Assembly: GCF_001940525.2 (NCBI RefSeq)
Contig: NZ_CP019438.1
Coordinates: forward strand, 62,001 to 126,000
From: Thioclava nitratireducens
GTDB lineage: Bacteria; Pseudomonadota; Alphaproteobacteria; Rhodobacterales; Rhodobacteraceae
Reading direction: 5' to 3'
Length of the DNA: 64,000 nucleotides
The notes under the pieces: generated by a model
Databases searched by the model: none
What the model was told of the DNA's origin: nothing
What the model saw: the letters and a program-made list of their open reading frames with translations, nothing else
In this document: positions 1 through 6,949 of the stretch, one piece after another
How positions within the stretch are numbered: position 1 is the stretch's first letter
Layout of the letters: every line of letters starts with the position of its first letter
Program-made: the position numbers and the translations under genes

Positions 1-129
1 ACCGAGGCGATGTCCAAACCGACGGCTCAGGAGATTGCTTTCTTCGAAAGGCGGCGCGCGCTCGGGCTGGGAGTCGGACTGGATGGGAACGGCGATCTTG
101 TTTACGCTCGCCAGTCTTATCGCCAATAG
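1..129 (+). CDS. Possible 3' end of a hypothetical gene
   Basis: One plus-strand frame is open from base 1 to a TAG at 127-129 and reads smoothly (about 42 residues, with an ATG at base 10 after which it reads MSKPTAQEIAFFERRRALG). It is either the end of a gene that starts before the window or a very short gene. I do not recognise a family. It converges on the minus-strand gene whose stop lies at 138. Low confidence because it is so short. Confidence 0.3.
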   Translation, partial: TEAMSKPTAQEIAFFERRRALGLGVGLDGNGDLVYARQSYRQ

Positions 130-137
130 CCCAGGCT

Positions 138-413
138 TCATTGGAAGCCATAAAGGATGTCGCGGATCTCATCCTCGAATAGGTCCAGTCCGATCAGATC
201 GGCGAATTCCGCGCCCGCATCCGCTGAAATATCCATGAACTCGACGGCTCCGTTTTTCAGATCAGTGAGCAGTCCGGCGTAGGTTCCGTAGCCGAGGCCG
301 CGAGCCGCGAGTTCCATCCTCAGGCTCGGACCGAGTTCCGGTATCGCCAGTGCAAGATGGCGCTTGAAGCGACGGATATCAGACATGTCGAGAGTGATGG
401 TGGCGGGTTGCAT
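138..413 (-). CDS. Hypothetical protein, 91 aa
   Basis: Small acidic protein of unknown function. The start at 413 is well supported by an AAGGAG Shine-Dalgarno about seven bases upstream. The N-terminal half is basic and helical in character (ITLDMSDIRRFKRHLA), the C-terminal half is rich in Asp and Glu (LDLFEDEIRDIL). No signal peptide or membrane segment is seen. It is the last of a run of minus-strand small genes reading from about 3.7 kb towards base 1. I do not recognise the family. Confidence 0.6.
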   Translation of the reverse strand: MQPATITLDMSDIRRFKRHLALAIPELGPSLRMELAARGLGYGTYAGLLTDLKNGAVEFMDISADAGAEFADLIGLDLFEDEIRDILYGFQ

Positions 414-497
414 GGTCTCTCCTTGAGCATCGGAGCAATGCTCCGCCCAGAGGCATTGACCATCTCGACGAAACGCAGAGCGGATTGCGCTTGGGTC

Positions 498-1037
498 TTA
501 CTGGAAAGAGATGCAGCCCAAGTCGGCGCCCACTTCCAGAGCCACTTGCCATTTCAGAAAGTGGTAGATGAAAACCATGCAGGGGTGTTCGTGAGCGAGC
601 TGGGCATGCTCTTTGAAATCACGCTCGAGCTTTTTCACAACGCTCGTGCTCAGAGTTCCTTCGCTCTCCGAGAAGTGGATGAGTTGGGAGAAGGGCGCGT
701 GGGGCGAGTGAAAGGAATGGTGAAAATAAGCATCGAGTTTGTCACTGTCCTGGTCGCTCTCGGCACCGTAGTCCGGTGCATTCCGCGCGATTGCGAGCGC
801 ACAGAGCTCGGATTTGAATGTCTTGATGTAGTCATATGATCCCGCCTCGAAGCGATGGTGCTCATCGTAATCGTAGGGTTTTCCCGGTTCGAGCTCTGGC
901 GCGTAATGCGCGAAATCGGGGTCGATGACCGGAGCGAAAGCGCGGTTGGGAATGCGGGGTGCAGACGCGCGCTTTTTCATGTCGCGGGAGGCATCAATGC
1001 GGCGAAGATTGCTGAATGCATGAACAGTGAGGCCCAT
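498..1037 (-). CDS. Hypothetical protein, 179 aa
   Basis: Soluble protein of unknown function. The start at 1037 has a GGAG ribosome site nine bases upstream. A basic N-terminus (residues 1-35) is followed by an acidic, aromatic stretch (YAPELEPGKPYDYDEHHRF) and a histidine-rich middle (YFHHSFHSPHAPFSQLIHF). No membrane segment is seen. It sits in the same minus-strand series of uncharacterised genes as its neighbours, separated from the next upstream gene by about 200 bases, so it may have its own promoter. No known family is recognised. Confidence 0.6.
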   Translation of the reverse strand: MGLTVHAFSNLRRIDASRDMKKRASAPRIPNRAFAPVIDPDFAHYAPELEPGKPYDYDEHHRFEAGSYDYIKTFKSELCALAIARNAPDYGAESDQDSDKLDAYFHHSFHSPHAPFSQLIHFSESEGTLSTSVVKKLERDFKEHAQLAHEHPCMVFIYHFLKWQVALEVGADLGCISFQ

Positions 1038-1238
1038 GGTATTTCTCCAGAATAGGGGTGGTTAAGGTAGATGTGCGTGCAAACCGAGCAGCGGGGTGAC
1101 CAGCCGCTAGGCGGGGCTCGGTTCAAGTCCGAATTTTTGTGACGGGAAGATCTAGGCGGTAGCGTTTGACTCGCTGCTAGCGCAGCGCTCTGAGCGGGCT
1201 TTGGCTGGGCGCGTCTCTTGGCGCGTGTAAGCTTCGAC

Positions 1239-1793
1239 CTAGCGCCAATGGTAGGCGATCTCGACGAGCAGGCCGGGATCGGCAGGATCGCGGGCTTCGC
1301 GGAGGTCGATTGCCTGATCGAGTTCTTCTTTGACGAAGCTATTCCAGCCAAGTAACCCTGGCGCGGTCCCGGAATTTAGCGACGACAGGGCGTCGGCGCG
1401 CCTGCTGAGAGCGCCATAGTTCTCGTCGCGTAGGTCGTCGAACATCATGTTCTTCAGGATCGGCTCGGCGGTTGCAGGATCACTGCAGATTTTGCTGGCG
1501 GTGTCTTCGTCGAGCGCGAGGCGTTCCGCGGTGATCCTTACCAGAATCTGGTCCCAGTTCAGCTCTTCGCTGAGCCACTTGGGCGCGGCGTCGCTGCGAT
1601 CCGCGCACCAGGTCTGGTTCTCGCGCTGCGAACACACAGCGATGACTTCGAGCGACGGGGGCTCAGACTCTCCGAACTGCATTTCGACGTAGTCGTAAAG
1701 ATGGGCTTCAAGGTCCGCGACACCGACGGCCTCACCCAGATCGAGGTCGGCTTTGGTTATGAGCAGGCACTTATTGCCGTAATATGAGCTCAT
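1239..1793 (-). CDS. Hypothetical protein, 184 aa
   Basis: Acidic soluble protein with no recognised domain. The start at 1793 follows AAGGAAAC. The visible pattern is MSSYYGNKCLLITKADLDL at the N-terminus, a mixed alpha/beta first half and a helical acidic second half. No transmembrane segment. The reading frame is free of the neighbours' frames and codon use resembles the adjacent minus-strand genes, which supports it as real. Confidence 0.55.
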   Translation of the reverse strand: MSSYYGNKCLLITKADLDLGEAVGVADLEAHLYDYVEMQFGESEPPSLEVIAVCSQRENQTWCADRSDAAPKWLSEELNWDQILVRITAERLALDEDTASKICSDPATAEPILKNMMFDDLRDENYGALSRRADALSSLNSGTAPGLLGWNSFVKEELDQAIDLREARDPADPGLLVEIAYHWR

Positions 1794-1795
1794 GA

Positions 1796-2068
1796 TCAGG
1801 TTTCCTTTTTCTTGCGGCGGTTGGGCGTGGGAGGGGGCAGCCGCGGTAAACGTGTGTCGGCGATGGCTAGCCGCACGATCCCGTTTTGGCCATGCTCTGG
1901 ACTTGGTTTGACCTCTTTTTCGGCGACCGAAGCAATGCCACCTTGGATGGGACGAAGGGTGCGGCGCGCGTAGCGAACTCTTTTCGCCGCATCCGGATGT
2001 GAGGTGGGCCTGGTCGGAGGATGCGGAAGGAAAAAATCTGCAGAAATTTGATATTTCCTGGACGACAA
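1796..2068 (-). CDS. Doubtful small ORF, 90 aa
   Basis: This open frame ends three bases before the start of the 184-aa gene and would begin at a TTG just past a strong terminator hairpin. It encodes a basic, proline-rich peptide ending PNRRKKKET. Nothing about it resembles a known family. It may be no more than the leader of the downstream gene; I list it only because the 280-base gap otherwise holds nothing. Confidence 0.15.
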   Translation of the reverse strand: MSSRKYQISADFFLPHPPTRPTSHPDAAKRVRYARRTLRPIQGGIASVAEKEVKPSPEHGQNGIVRLAIADTRLPRLPPPTPNRRKKKET

Positions 2069-2071
2069 AGA

Positions 2072-2103
2072 AGCGCCAGGCCGGAAACTCCCGGCCTGGC
2101 GCT
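2072..2103. terminator. Bidirectional intrinsic terminator
   Basis: A perfect 13-bp GC-rich stem (2072-2084 with 2091-2103) encloses a 6-base loop. It is flanked by an A-rich run on one side and CTTT on the other, so it can act in both directions. It lies just past the stop of the 142-aa gene at 2111 on the minus strand and should end that transcript. Confidence 0.8.
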
Positions 2104-2110
2104 CTTTCCT

Positions 2111-2539
2111 TTAGGTATTGGTGGCAAGCGACCTACGCCGAAGCGCATTCACCTGACGCTCTGCGGCCAGCTGATCGAGCACCGTTTGACGAAGATTGCG
2201 GACGCGGCGCAGCTGCTCCCAGAGTCGCCGGATCGCCTCGAGCTCCGGGTCGAGGAAGGCAAAGTCGTCCGTATCGCAGTGCAGCGCGATCTCGCGGTAG
2301 CCTGGGGCGCGGGCCGTCAGAGCTTCGAGCAACAGGGTTTGCAGCAGGTCCAGAGTCGCCTCATCGCGATCGCGATAAAGCTCGCCGGCGCGAAAGGCAT
2401 CAAGCATGCCACGAATGCGCAGCGCGTCCTGCTGCAGGTCGAGGGGGCTCTCGTCAAGAGCGGTCTGGAGGGCGCGCGCCGCCTTGATCGTCGCGCGGGC
2501 CGTGGTTTCGATGCTGGGCTGATTTTGAGTGATGGTCAT
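2111..2539 (-). CDS. Hypothetical protein, 142 aa
   Basis: All-helical soluble protein of unknown function. I chose the ATG at 2539 because AGGAG lies seven bases upstream; an in-frame start 24 bases earlier has no ribosome site. Leucine and arginine recur in a heptad-like way through residues 80-140 (LEAIRRLWEQLRRVRNLRQ), suggesting a coiled coil or helical bundle. An intrinsic terminator follows the stop. It forms a pair with the gene upstream at 2622, which has a similar acidic-helical make-up. Confidence 0.65.
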   Translation of the reverse strand: MTITQNQPSIETTARATIKAARALQTALDESPLDLQQDALRIRGMLDAFRAGELYRDRDEATLDLLQTLLLEALTARAPGYREIALHCDTDDFAFLDPELEAIRRLWEQLRRVRNLRQTVLDQLAAERQVNALRRRSLATNT

Positions 2540-2621
2540 GAGAGACTCCTGTCTCCGACCCACTTGAATGCGGGCCGTTCAAGGTCGCGCCGCCAATTGG
2601 TGGGGGCGGCGCGAGGTGCTG

Positions 2622-3002
2622 TCAGGCCGCTTGCTGGCGTTGGGATGTGTCGGCGCGCTCTTCCGCCTGCAGATTCGCGAGGCGATCCGTATACTGATCG
2701 GTGAGAAGGCAGATTTCTTCGACAACGGGGTCGTCGGGGTCGAGGTCGGCGAAGTATCCCGCCTCGAGGCTGTCGAAATCGTCCACTTTCTCCAGCGTGA
2801 GCAGGTCCGAGAACCACTGAAGCTCGCGCCGCAGTTTCCGTGAGATCGGGGTAGGCTGCGCCAGATCGCGCGTGAGAGCGGCCACGCGACCTGCGGCCCG
2901 TGGACCGCCGAGGCGCGTGGCGGCGTCGCGAAGCGCTTGGCGATTTTCGGTGAGGAACTCGGACATCAAGATACGTGCAACGGGAATGTTCTGGTGGTGC
3001 AT
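2622..3002 (-). CDS. Hypothetical protein, 126 aa
   Basis: Helical soluble protein of unknown function. The start at 3002 has AGAAGGATC upstream; a second ATG at 2966 lacks a site. The middle is acidic (DFDSLEAGYFADLDPDDPVVEE), the C-terminus is Gln and Ala rich. It lies between the 142-aa gene and the toxin-like gene on the same strand. Its position raises the possibility of an antitoxin, but I see no DNA-binding motif and would not assign that role. Confidence 0.6.
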   Translation of the reverse strand: MHHQNIPVARILMSEFLTENRQALRDAATRLGGPRAAGRVAALTRDLAQPTPISRKLRRELQWFSDLLTLEKVDDFDSLEAGYFADLDPDDPVVEEICLLTDQYTDRLANLQAEERADTSQRQQAA

Positions 3003-3218
3003 GGGACAGATCCTTCTGTCGTGCCCAGCGGATTTTCCGCGGGCTTCAAGAACGGCCCCGCTAGGGAGCCATTTCGATTGAGGTGAGGTGGGCGAAGCGC
3101 GAGATCTCGGAGATGGGCCAAGGTCCGTTTTGATGTGCTGAACGAGCCGCTGGGGCCGCGATGGCGCTTCGCTTCGAGAGCGCCATCGACGGGTCGGTGG
3201 CTCGGGGTTGCTTGATCT

Positions 3219-3683
3219 TCAAGCGGGGCTTTTTACAGCGGCCACATGCTGGGCGAGCAGGCGTTTTTGCACCAAGAGCATCCTCTCGAACGCCCGGCCG
3301 TTCAGAGCGCCAAGAACCGGGGTGCGCAGGTCCGGGCAAACGCAGAGCGCGGGGTCGTTGGTTCGGATCACGCGCGTGCGCGAACCGAGGAAACCGGTCG
3401 CGCGGTCGAGGCCGCAGGCCATCGCGGCGGTGAGCGACAGCTCGATCCCAAGCGGGTTGAGCGCTTTTTTGCGGCTTGACGTCCCGTAGGCGATGCAGAG
3501 CCAGCGCTGACCGTTGTGATGGGAGACGGCAAGCACGAGGCAGGGACGAGGCTTGGGGCGCTCCTCTGTCTGCCGTTCTTTCAGGGGAAAGCGATAGGAG
3601 ATGATGTCGCCCGTTTTGATCGTTTCAGACCAGGGTTTCGGGCGCGGCGATTTGGCAGGGCGCGTCTTGGAGGTATCAAGCAT
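3219..3683 (-). CDS. PemK/MazF-like toxin or growth inhibitor
   Basis: Probable type II toxin-like protein of the MazF/PemK fold, a family that cleaves mRNA in a ribosome-dependent or free manner. The 154-aa product has the family's opening signature after a basic N-terminal tail: GDIISYRFP followed by KPRPCLVLAV at about residues 26-55, then WLCIAYGTSS, matching the beta strands that build the barrel. The start at 3683 has AGGAC upstream. No partner with an AbrB, PHD or RHH domain is visible directly upstream, so it may be an orphan member. Upstream lies a long regulatory-looking gap with a perfect inverted repeat. Confidence 0.6.
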   Translation of the reverse strand: MLDTSKTRPAKSPRPKPWSETIKTGDIISYRFPLKERQTEERPKPRPCLVLAVSHHNGQRWLCIAYGTSSRKKALNPLGIELSLTAAMACGLDRATGFLGSRTRVIRTNDPALCVCPDLRTPVLGALNGRAFERMLLVQKRLLAQHVAAVKSPA

Positions 3684-3731
3684 GTGTCAGTCCTATTCTC
3701 GGAATGACGCACGAGCGTCGTTAGAGGCCGT

Positions 3732-3783
3732 GATTGGCTTTTCTGTCGCGCGTCACATCGAGCGCGCGACAGAAAAGCCAATC
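3732..3783. repeat. 52-bp perfect inverted repeat
   Basis: Left arm 3732-3752 and right arm 3763-3783 are perfect 21-base reverse complements around a 10-base centre. It lies 48 bases upstream of the toxin-like gene start, in the gap between that gene and the divergent methyltransferase gene. There is no T-run on either side, so it is not a normal terminator. It could be an operator, a cruciform or an RNA hairpin. Confidence 0.8.
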
Positions 3784-4127
3784 GCAGGCTGCCTCTCTAT
3801 TACTCTCTGACTTTGCTGCCTGTTCGTGAGTTGCAGAGGTTGTGCTCTCCTCGCGGCGATGCTGCGGCGGACCGATCAGCACAGCCGGTTCTGGCCTTGC
3901 CGAAGCCTCGACCCGGCGTCCCTACGCAGGGCGCGTTCAAGCCAATGCGCCGCCATTCTGCACACCCGTTTCTCATCGCCAGTCTTCGCACCACGTTCGT
4001 CGTTCCGGGGGCCGATTTGATCGATGAAAGGCGTCGATGAAAATTTTTTCGAATTTTTTTCATCTTTTGATTTCTGTTTTTCCGGGACCGCTCGACTTCC
4101 CCTTCACATCAATCAGGAGAAGTCCTC
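3784..4127. promoter_or_regulatory. Divergent intergenic region with AT-rich palindrome
   Basis: About 340 bases with no convincing gene. The last 100 bases are conspicuously AT-rich compared with the surroundings and contain an interrupted palindrome at 4036-4064 (GATGAAAA and TTTTCATC around TTCGAA). An AGGAG ribosome site precedes the methyltransferase ATG at 4128. This is the likely promoter region of that gene. Confidence 0.4.
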
Positions 4128-5546
4128 ATGACTATTCACGTCCCCGCTCAACCGACCTGCGTCTCTTCCGCTCTCGATCAGTTCTTCACGCGGCCCGAAT
4201 TTGCCAAAACGTGTTACGGCCGGCTTACGGAACTCTATCCCGTCCAAGCCGGTGACCTGTGGATCGAACCGTCCGCGGGCTCCGGCGCTTTTCTCGAGCT
4301 GATGCCGAAGACCAGTATCGGGTTCGACCTCGTTCCCGCCGCGGACGGCTTCACTTACGCAGACTATCTCGACTGGACGCCGTCGGGCGGGTTCCAGCGT
4401 CATGTGGTCGTCGGTAACCCGCCCTTCGGTCGGAACACGAGCACAGCGGTCGCCTTCTTCAACCGGGCGGCAGAGCATGCACAGGTGATCGCGATGATCT
4501 TGCCCCGCTCGGTGCGGAAATCTTCGGTGCGGCGCAGGCTCGACGCGATGTTCCATCTCGTGGATGAAATCCTTCTGCCGAGCGGGGCTTTCTGCTACGA
4601 CGGCAAACCCGCGTCTGTCCGCACCGTCTTTCAGATCTGGGAGCGTCGCGACCACCCGCGTGTCGAGGCGCCGGTTCGCACCAGCCATCCGGACTTCGTC
4701 TTCTGCGATGCCGCTGAGGCGGAGTTCGCCATCCGTCGCGTGGGCGGCGTCGCGGGCCGGATTTTCGACGATCCTGCGCATCGCTCGCCGAACTCGCATC
4801 TCTTTGTGAAAGCGGCCGAGGGTGTCAGTGCGGAATGGCTGCGCGAGCGCTTCGCGCAGCTGGATTTCAGCGAGGTGCGCGAAGATTCTGTTGCGCATTA
4901 CTCGGTCGCGCAAAGTGACGTTGTCGCGCTCTACGAAGCGCTGCTCGCCGCGAAAGGGCAGGCTGCGAGTAACTTGTTCGACTGCGGTGACGGCGGCTCC
5001 AAGGAGGCGTCTCGCGAAGATCGTCCGGGGGATGTCGATAAAGAGGAGCGTTGCCAATCGCCGCGCGAAGCACTGCGCTTGGAGCCCAAGCTGCGGTCCC
5101 TCAGCGAGAAAGCGTCGCGCGATGTTCCCCCGCAAAATTCGAGTCAAACCACTCCGGAAACCTCGCCCCGCCTCGCGCGGCCCGCTAGGACCCCGGCTGT
5201 GCGCACCTCTCACTTTATCAAAACAGGACAAAATATCATGCAAAGCAAAACCCGGGTCTCTGAACTGAAGACTGCAAATCTCTCGGTGCGGAATTTCGAA
5301 CTCTACGCTCATACCGAGGATCTGCTCTTCCTCGAAGCGGAGCTCGTGTTTGAGCTTGCCGCTACGCGCGTGCAGGTCGTCGCGGAGATCACCATCACTG
5401 GCGAAAATGTCTCTGTGCACGCCGAACGCATCCAGGACGAAAAGGGCCTGCCTATCGTGGGAGAGCACTTGCTGGCGGTCGTTATCGCCAATCGCCGGGA
5501 GGAGATCGCCGATCTCGTGCGGGCTGCGGTCATGACGCGTGCTTGA
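4128..5546 (+). CDS. N6-adenine-type DNA methyltransferase-like protein with C-terminal extra domain
   Basis: Predicted SAM-dependent methyltransferase of 472 aa. Near the N-terminus FFTRPEFAKTCY is followed by motif I (WIEPSAGSGAFLEL, about residues 45-58) and the catalytic motif IV NPPFG (about 97-101), the arrangement of N6-adenine enzymes. The methyltransferase fold seems to end near residue 280; a Ser/Pro-rich low-complexity linker follows (about 290-365). The last roughly 100 residues form a separate beta-rich domain beginning at an internal Met (5238) that has a weak ribosome site, so a second product from an internal start is possible. The start at 4128 has AGGAG upstream. No restriction endonuclease is nearby, so it may be an orphan or anti-restriction enzyme. 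Confidence 0.7.
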   Translation: MTIHVPAQPTCVSSALDQFFTRPEFAKTCYGRLTELYPVQAGDLWIEPSAGSGAFLELMPKTSIGFDLVPAADGFTYADYLDWTPSGGFQRHVVVGNPPFGRNTSTAVAFFNRAAEHAQVIAMILPRSVRKSSVRRRLDAMFHLVDEILLPSGAFCYDGKPASVRTVFQIWERRDHPRVEAPVRTSHPDFVFCDAAEAEFAIRRVGGVAGRIFDDPAHRSPNSHLFVKAAEGVSAEWLRERFAQLDFSEVREDSVAHYSVAQSDVVALYEALLAAKGQAASNLFDCGDGGSKEASREDRPGDVDKEERCQSPREALRLEPKLRSLSEKASRDVPPQNSSQTTPETSPRLARPARTPAVRTSHFIKTGQNIMQSKTRVSELKTANLSVRNFELYAHTEDLLFLEAELVFELAATRVQVVAEITITGENVSVHAERIQDEKGLPIVGEHLLAVVIANRREEIADLVRAAVMTRA

Positions 5547-5650
5547 TGACGAAGGCCTTGCGAGTCCATCGGGTTCGCAAGGCTCCTCACCGGAGGCGCG
5601 AGACAACGCTCTGCTTCTTCGGCTTCCTGATACCAAACTAAAGGCACCCA

Positions 5651-6331
5651 ATGCTTCAGTATCTCATCACCAACTGCCTCCTGTTCCCCGAATACATCAT
5701 CGATGAAGATCAATTTGACATCGATCCCGTCGATCAGCGTGATGATCGCTGTTACGACACAGTCCAACTCGAAGGCTTCCGCTACGAGATCGAGTTCCAG
5801 CTCAATAGTCTCCTCGACACTAAATGCGAACACGAGTTGGACAAGGCAGGTTACTGCTGTGTGCTCGGCTTCGCCTCGGAATGGCTCGATACCTCATTCG
5901 TCACGCCGTATCGGGAAGGCCCGTGGGAGATCCCCATCGCACCGAAGTGCATCATGAGCGGCGAAACCTGGGACGAGACAATGGGCGCTGTCGATGCATA
6001 TTTCGGTGCAAATCCTCAGTGCGGCGCGAAAACCTTGGAAGAATACGAGCGGCAGACGCGCGAATTCCGCGAGGAGCAGAAAAAGCTGGACCGGGCCATC
6101 GCGCATCTTCGCATCGACGAAGAATGGGAAGAGGCGAAACGTCTCGAAAGGAAATGCCGAGAGATGGCTGAGCCGGTTCGGCCGGGGTTTCATCGGCTCG
6201 ACGCCTTCACAGGCGACCCGGTCGAACGGGCGATCGATTTCGGCACAGTCTATTCACGCGAACGCCTCCTTCTCGAGGTCACCTTCGAAGATTGGCCGCT
6301 TGTGAACTCTGCTCAAGTCGCTGGCCGCTGA
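5651..6331 (+). CDS. Hypothetical protein, 226 aa
   Basis: Soluble acidic protein of unknown function, downstream of and co-oriented with the methyltransferase gene (about 100 bases between). The N-terminal part is rich in acidic residues and Tyr/Cys; residues about 125-175 form a strongly charged helix (EEQKKLDRAIAHLRIDEEWE) likely to be a coiled coil. No membrane segment. AAAGGC precedes the ATG. I do not recognise the family; it may belong functionally with the methyltransferase. Confidence 0.55.
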   Translation: MLQYLITNCLLFPEYIIDEDQFDIDPVDQRDDRCYDTVQLEGFRYEIEFQLNSLLDTKCEHELDKAGYCCVLGFASEWLDTSFVTPYREGPWEIPIAPKCIMSGETWDETMGAVDAYFGANPQCGAKTLEEYERQTREFREEQKKLDRAIAHLRIDEEWEEAKRLERKCREMAEPVRPGFHRLDAFTGDPVERAIDFGTVYSRERLLLEVTFEDWPLVNSAQVAGR

Positions 6332-6610
6332 GAAGAGAAAGCGTCGCCTGCGGCTCAGGGTGTTGAGAGCTAGCGCACTGATGCAGGGGAGTTTCAGGGG
6401 GATGCTCGGCGCTGAACCGATATTCGTATGAGTTGCGCTGAGCTCCGCCGAGCGACAGAACTTCGACCAGCTGCACGGTACTGGTCGAAGGGGGTGTTGA
6501 GCGCGCACCTCTCTCGGCGTTCATGTCCGAATTCTTCAGGCTTGTATTCGTTTCCAGATAAACGCACCGTTGATCGCCCGTTGGGCCTCCTGTGATTTCT
6601 TGGCCCCGGG
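6332..6610. other. Intergenic, nothing recognised
   Basis: About 280 bases between two convergent genes. Short overlapping open frames exist on the minus strand but none has a ribosome site or family resemblance. I see no terminator hairpin that I can support. Confidence 0.4.
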
Positions 6611-6877
6611 CTAAGTTTGCAGAGACGAATGCTTGTTAATCGCAGAGCGATAAGCTGCGACAAGGTCGGGCTCCGGCATCTCTCCGGTGAGCGACTCGCA
6701 GGTCTGAACGTCTTCGAGCGACAACTCCGAAAGAGTCGCGACCTGTTCCGGGCTTAGGTCGGCTGCGTCGCGCAGAGCACGGAGTTCCATCGCGAGATCG
6801 ATCTTGTCCGGAAACTCGGCCTCGCGCTCTGCGATCTCCGGGCGCACCTCTAGCATTTTGTCGCGAAAGTTCTTCAT
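6611..6877 (-). CDS. Small protein with possible XRE-type helix-turn-helix
   Basis: 88-aa protein. Residues about 30-55 (MELRALRDAADLSPEQVATL) have the spacing of an XRE helix-turn-helix, where the second and third helices recognise DNA, and the C-terminus (PEPDLVAAYRSAI) would be the fifth helix. A charged N-terminal helix precedes it. The ribosome site is weak. Candidate regulator or antitoxin without a visible toxin partner next to it; its role is inferred only from the fold-like pattern. Confidence 0.45.
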   Translation of the reverse strand: MKNFRDKMLEVRPEIAEREAEFPDKIDLAMELRALRDAADLSPEQVATLSELSLEDVQTCESLTGEMPEPDLVAAYRSAINKHSSLQT

Positions 6878-6949
6878 CCGTTGCTTGTAGCATGGATTGA
6901 GTATCGGTGGGAGCTTCGAGTTGTCAGGCCTGGAAACAATCGGCCAGAA

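Noticed and set aside
4113..5651. 512-codon minus-strand open frame opposite the methyltransferase
   Set aside because: The plus strand has AGGAG, NPPFG and motif I, so the minus frame is a shadow.
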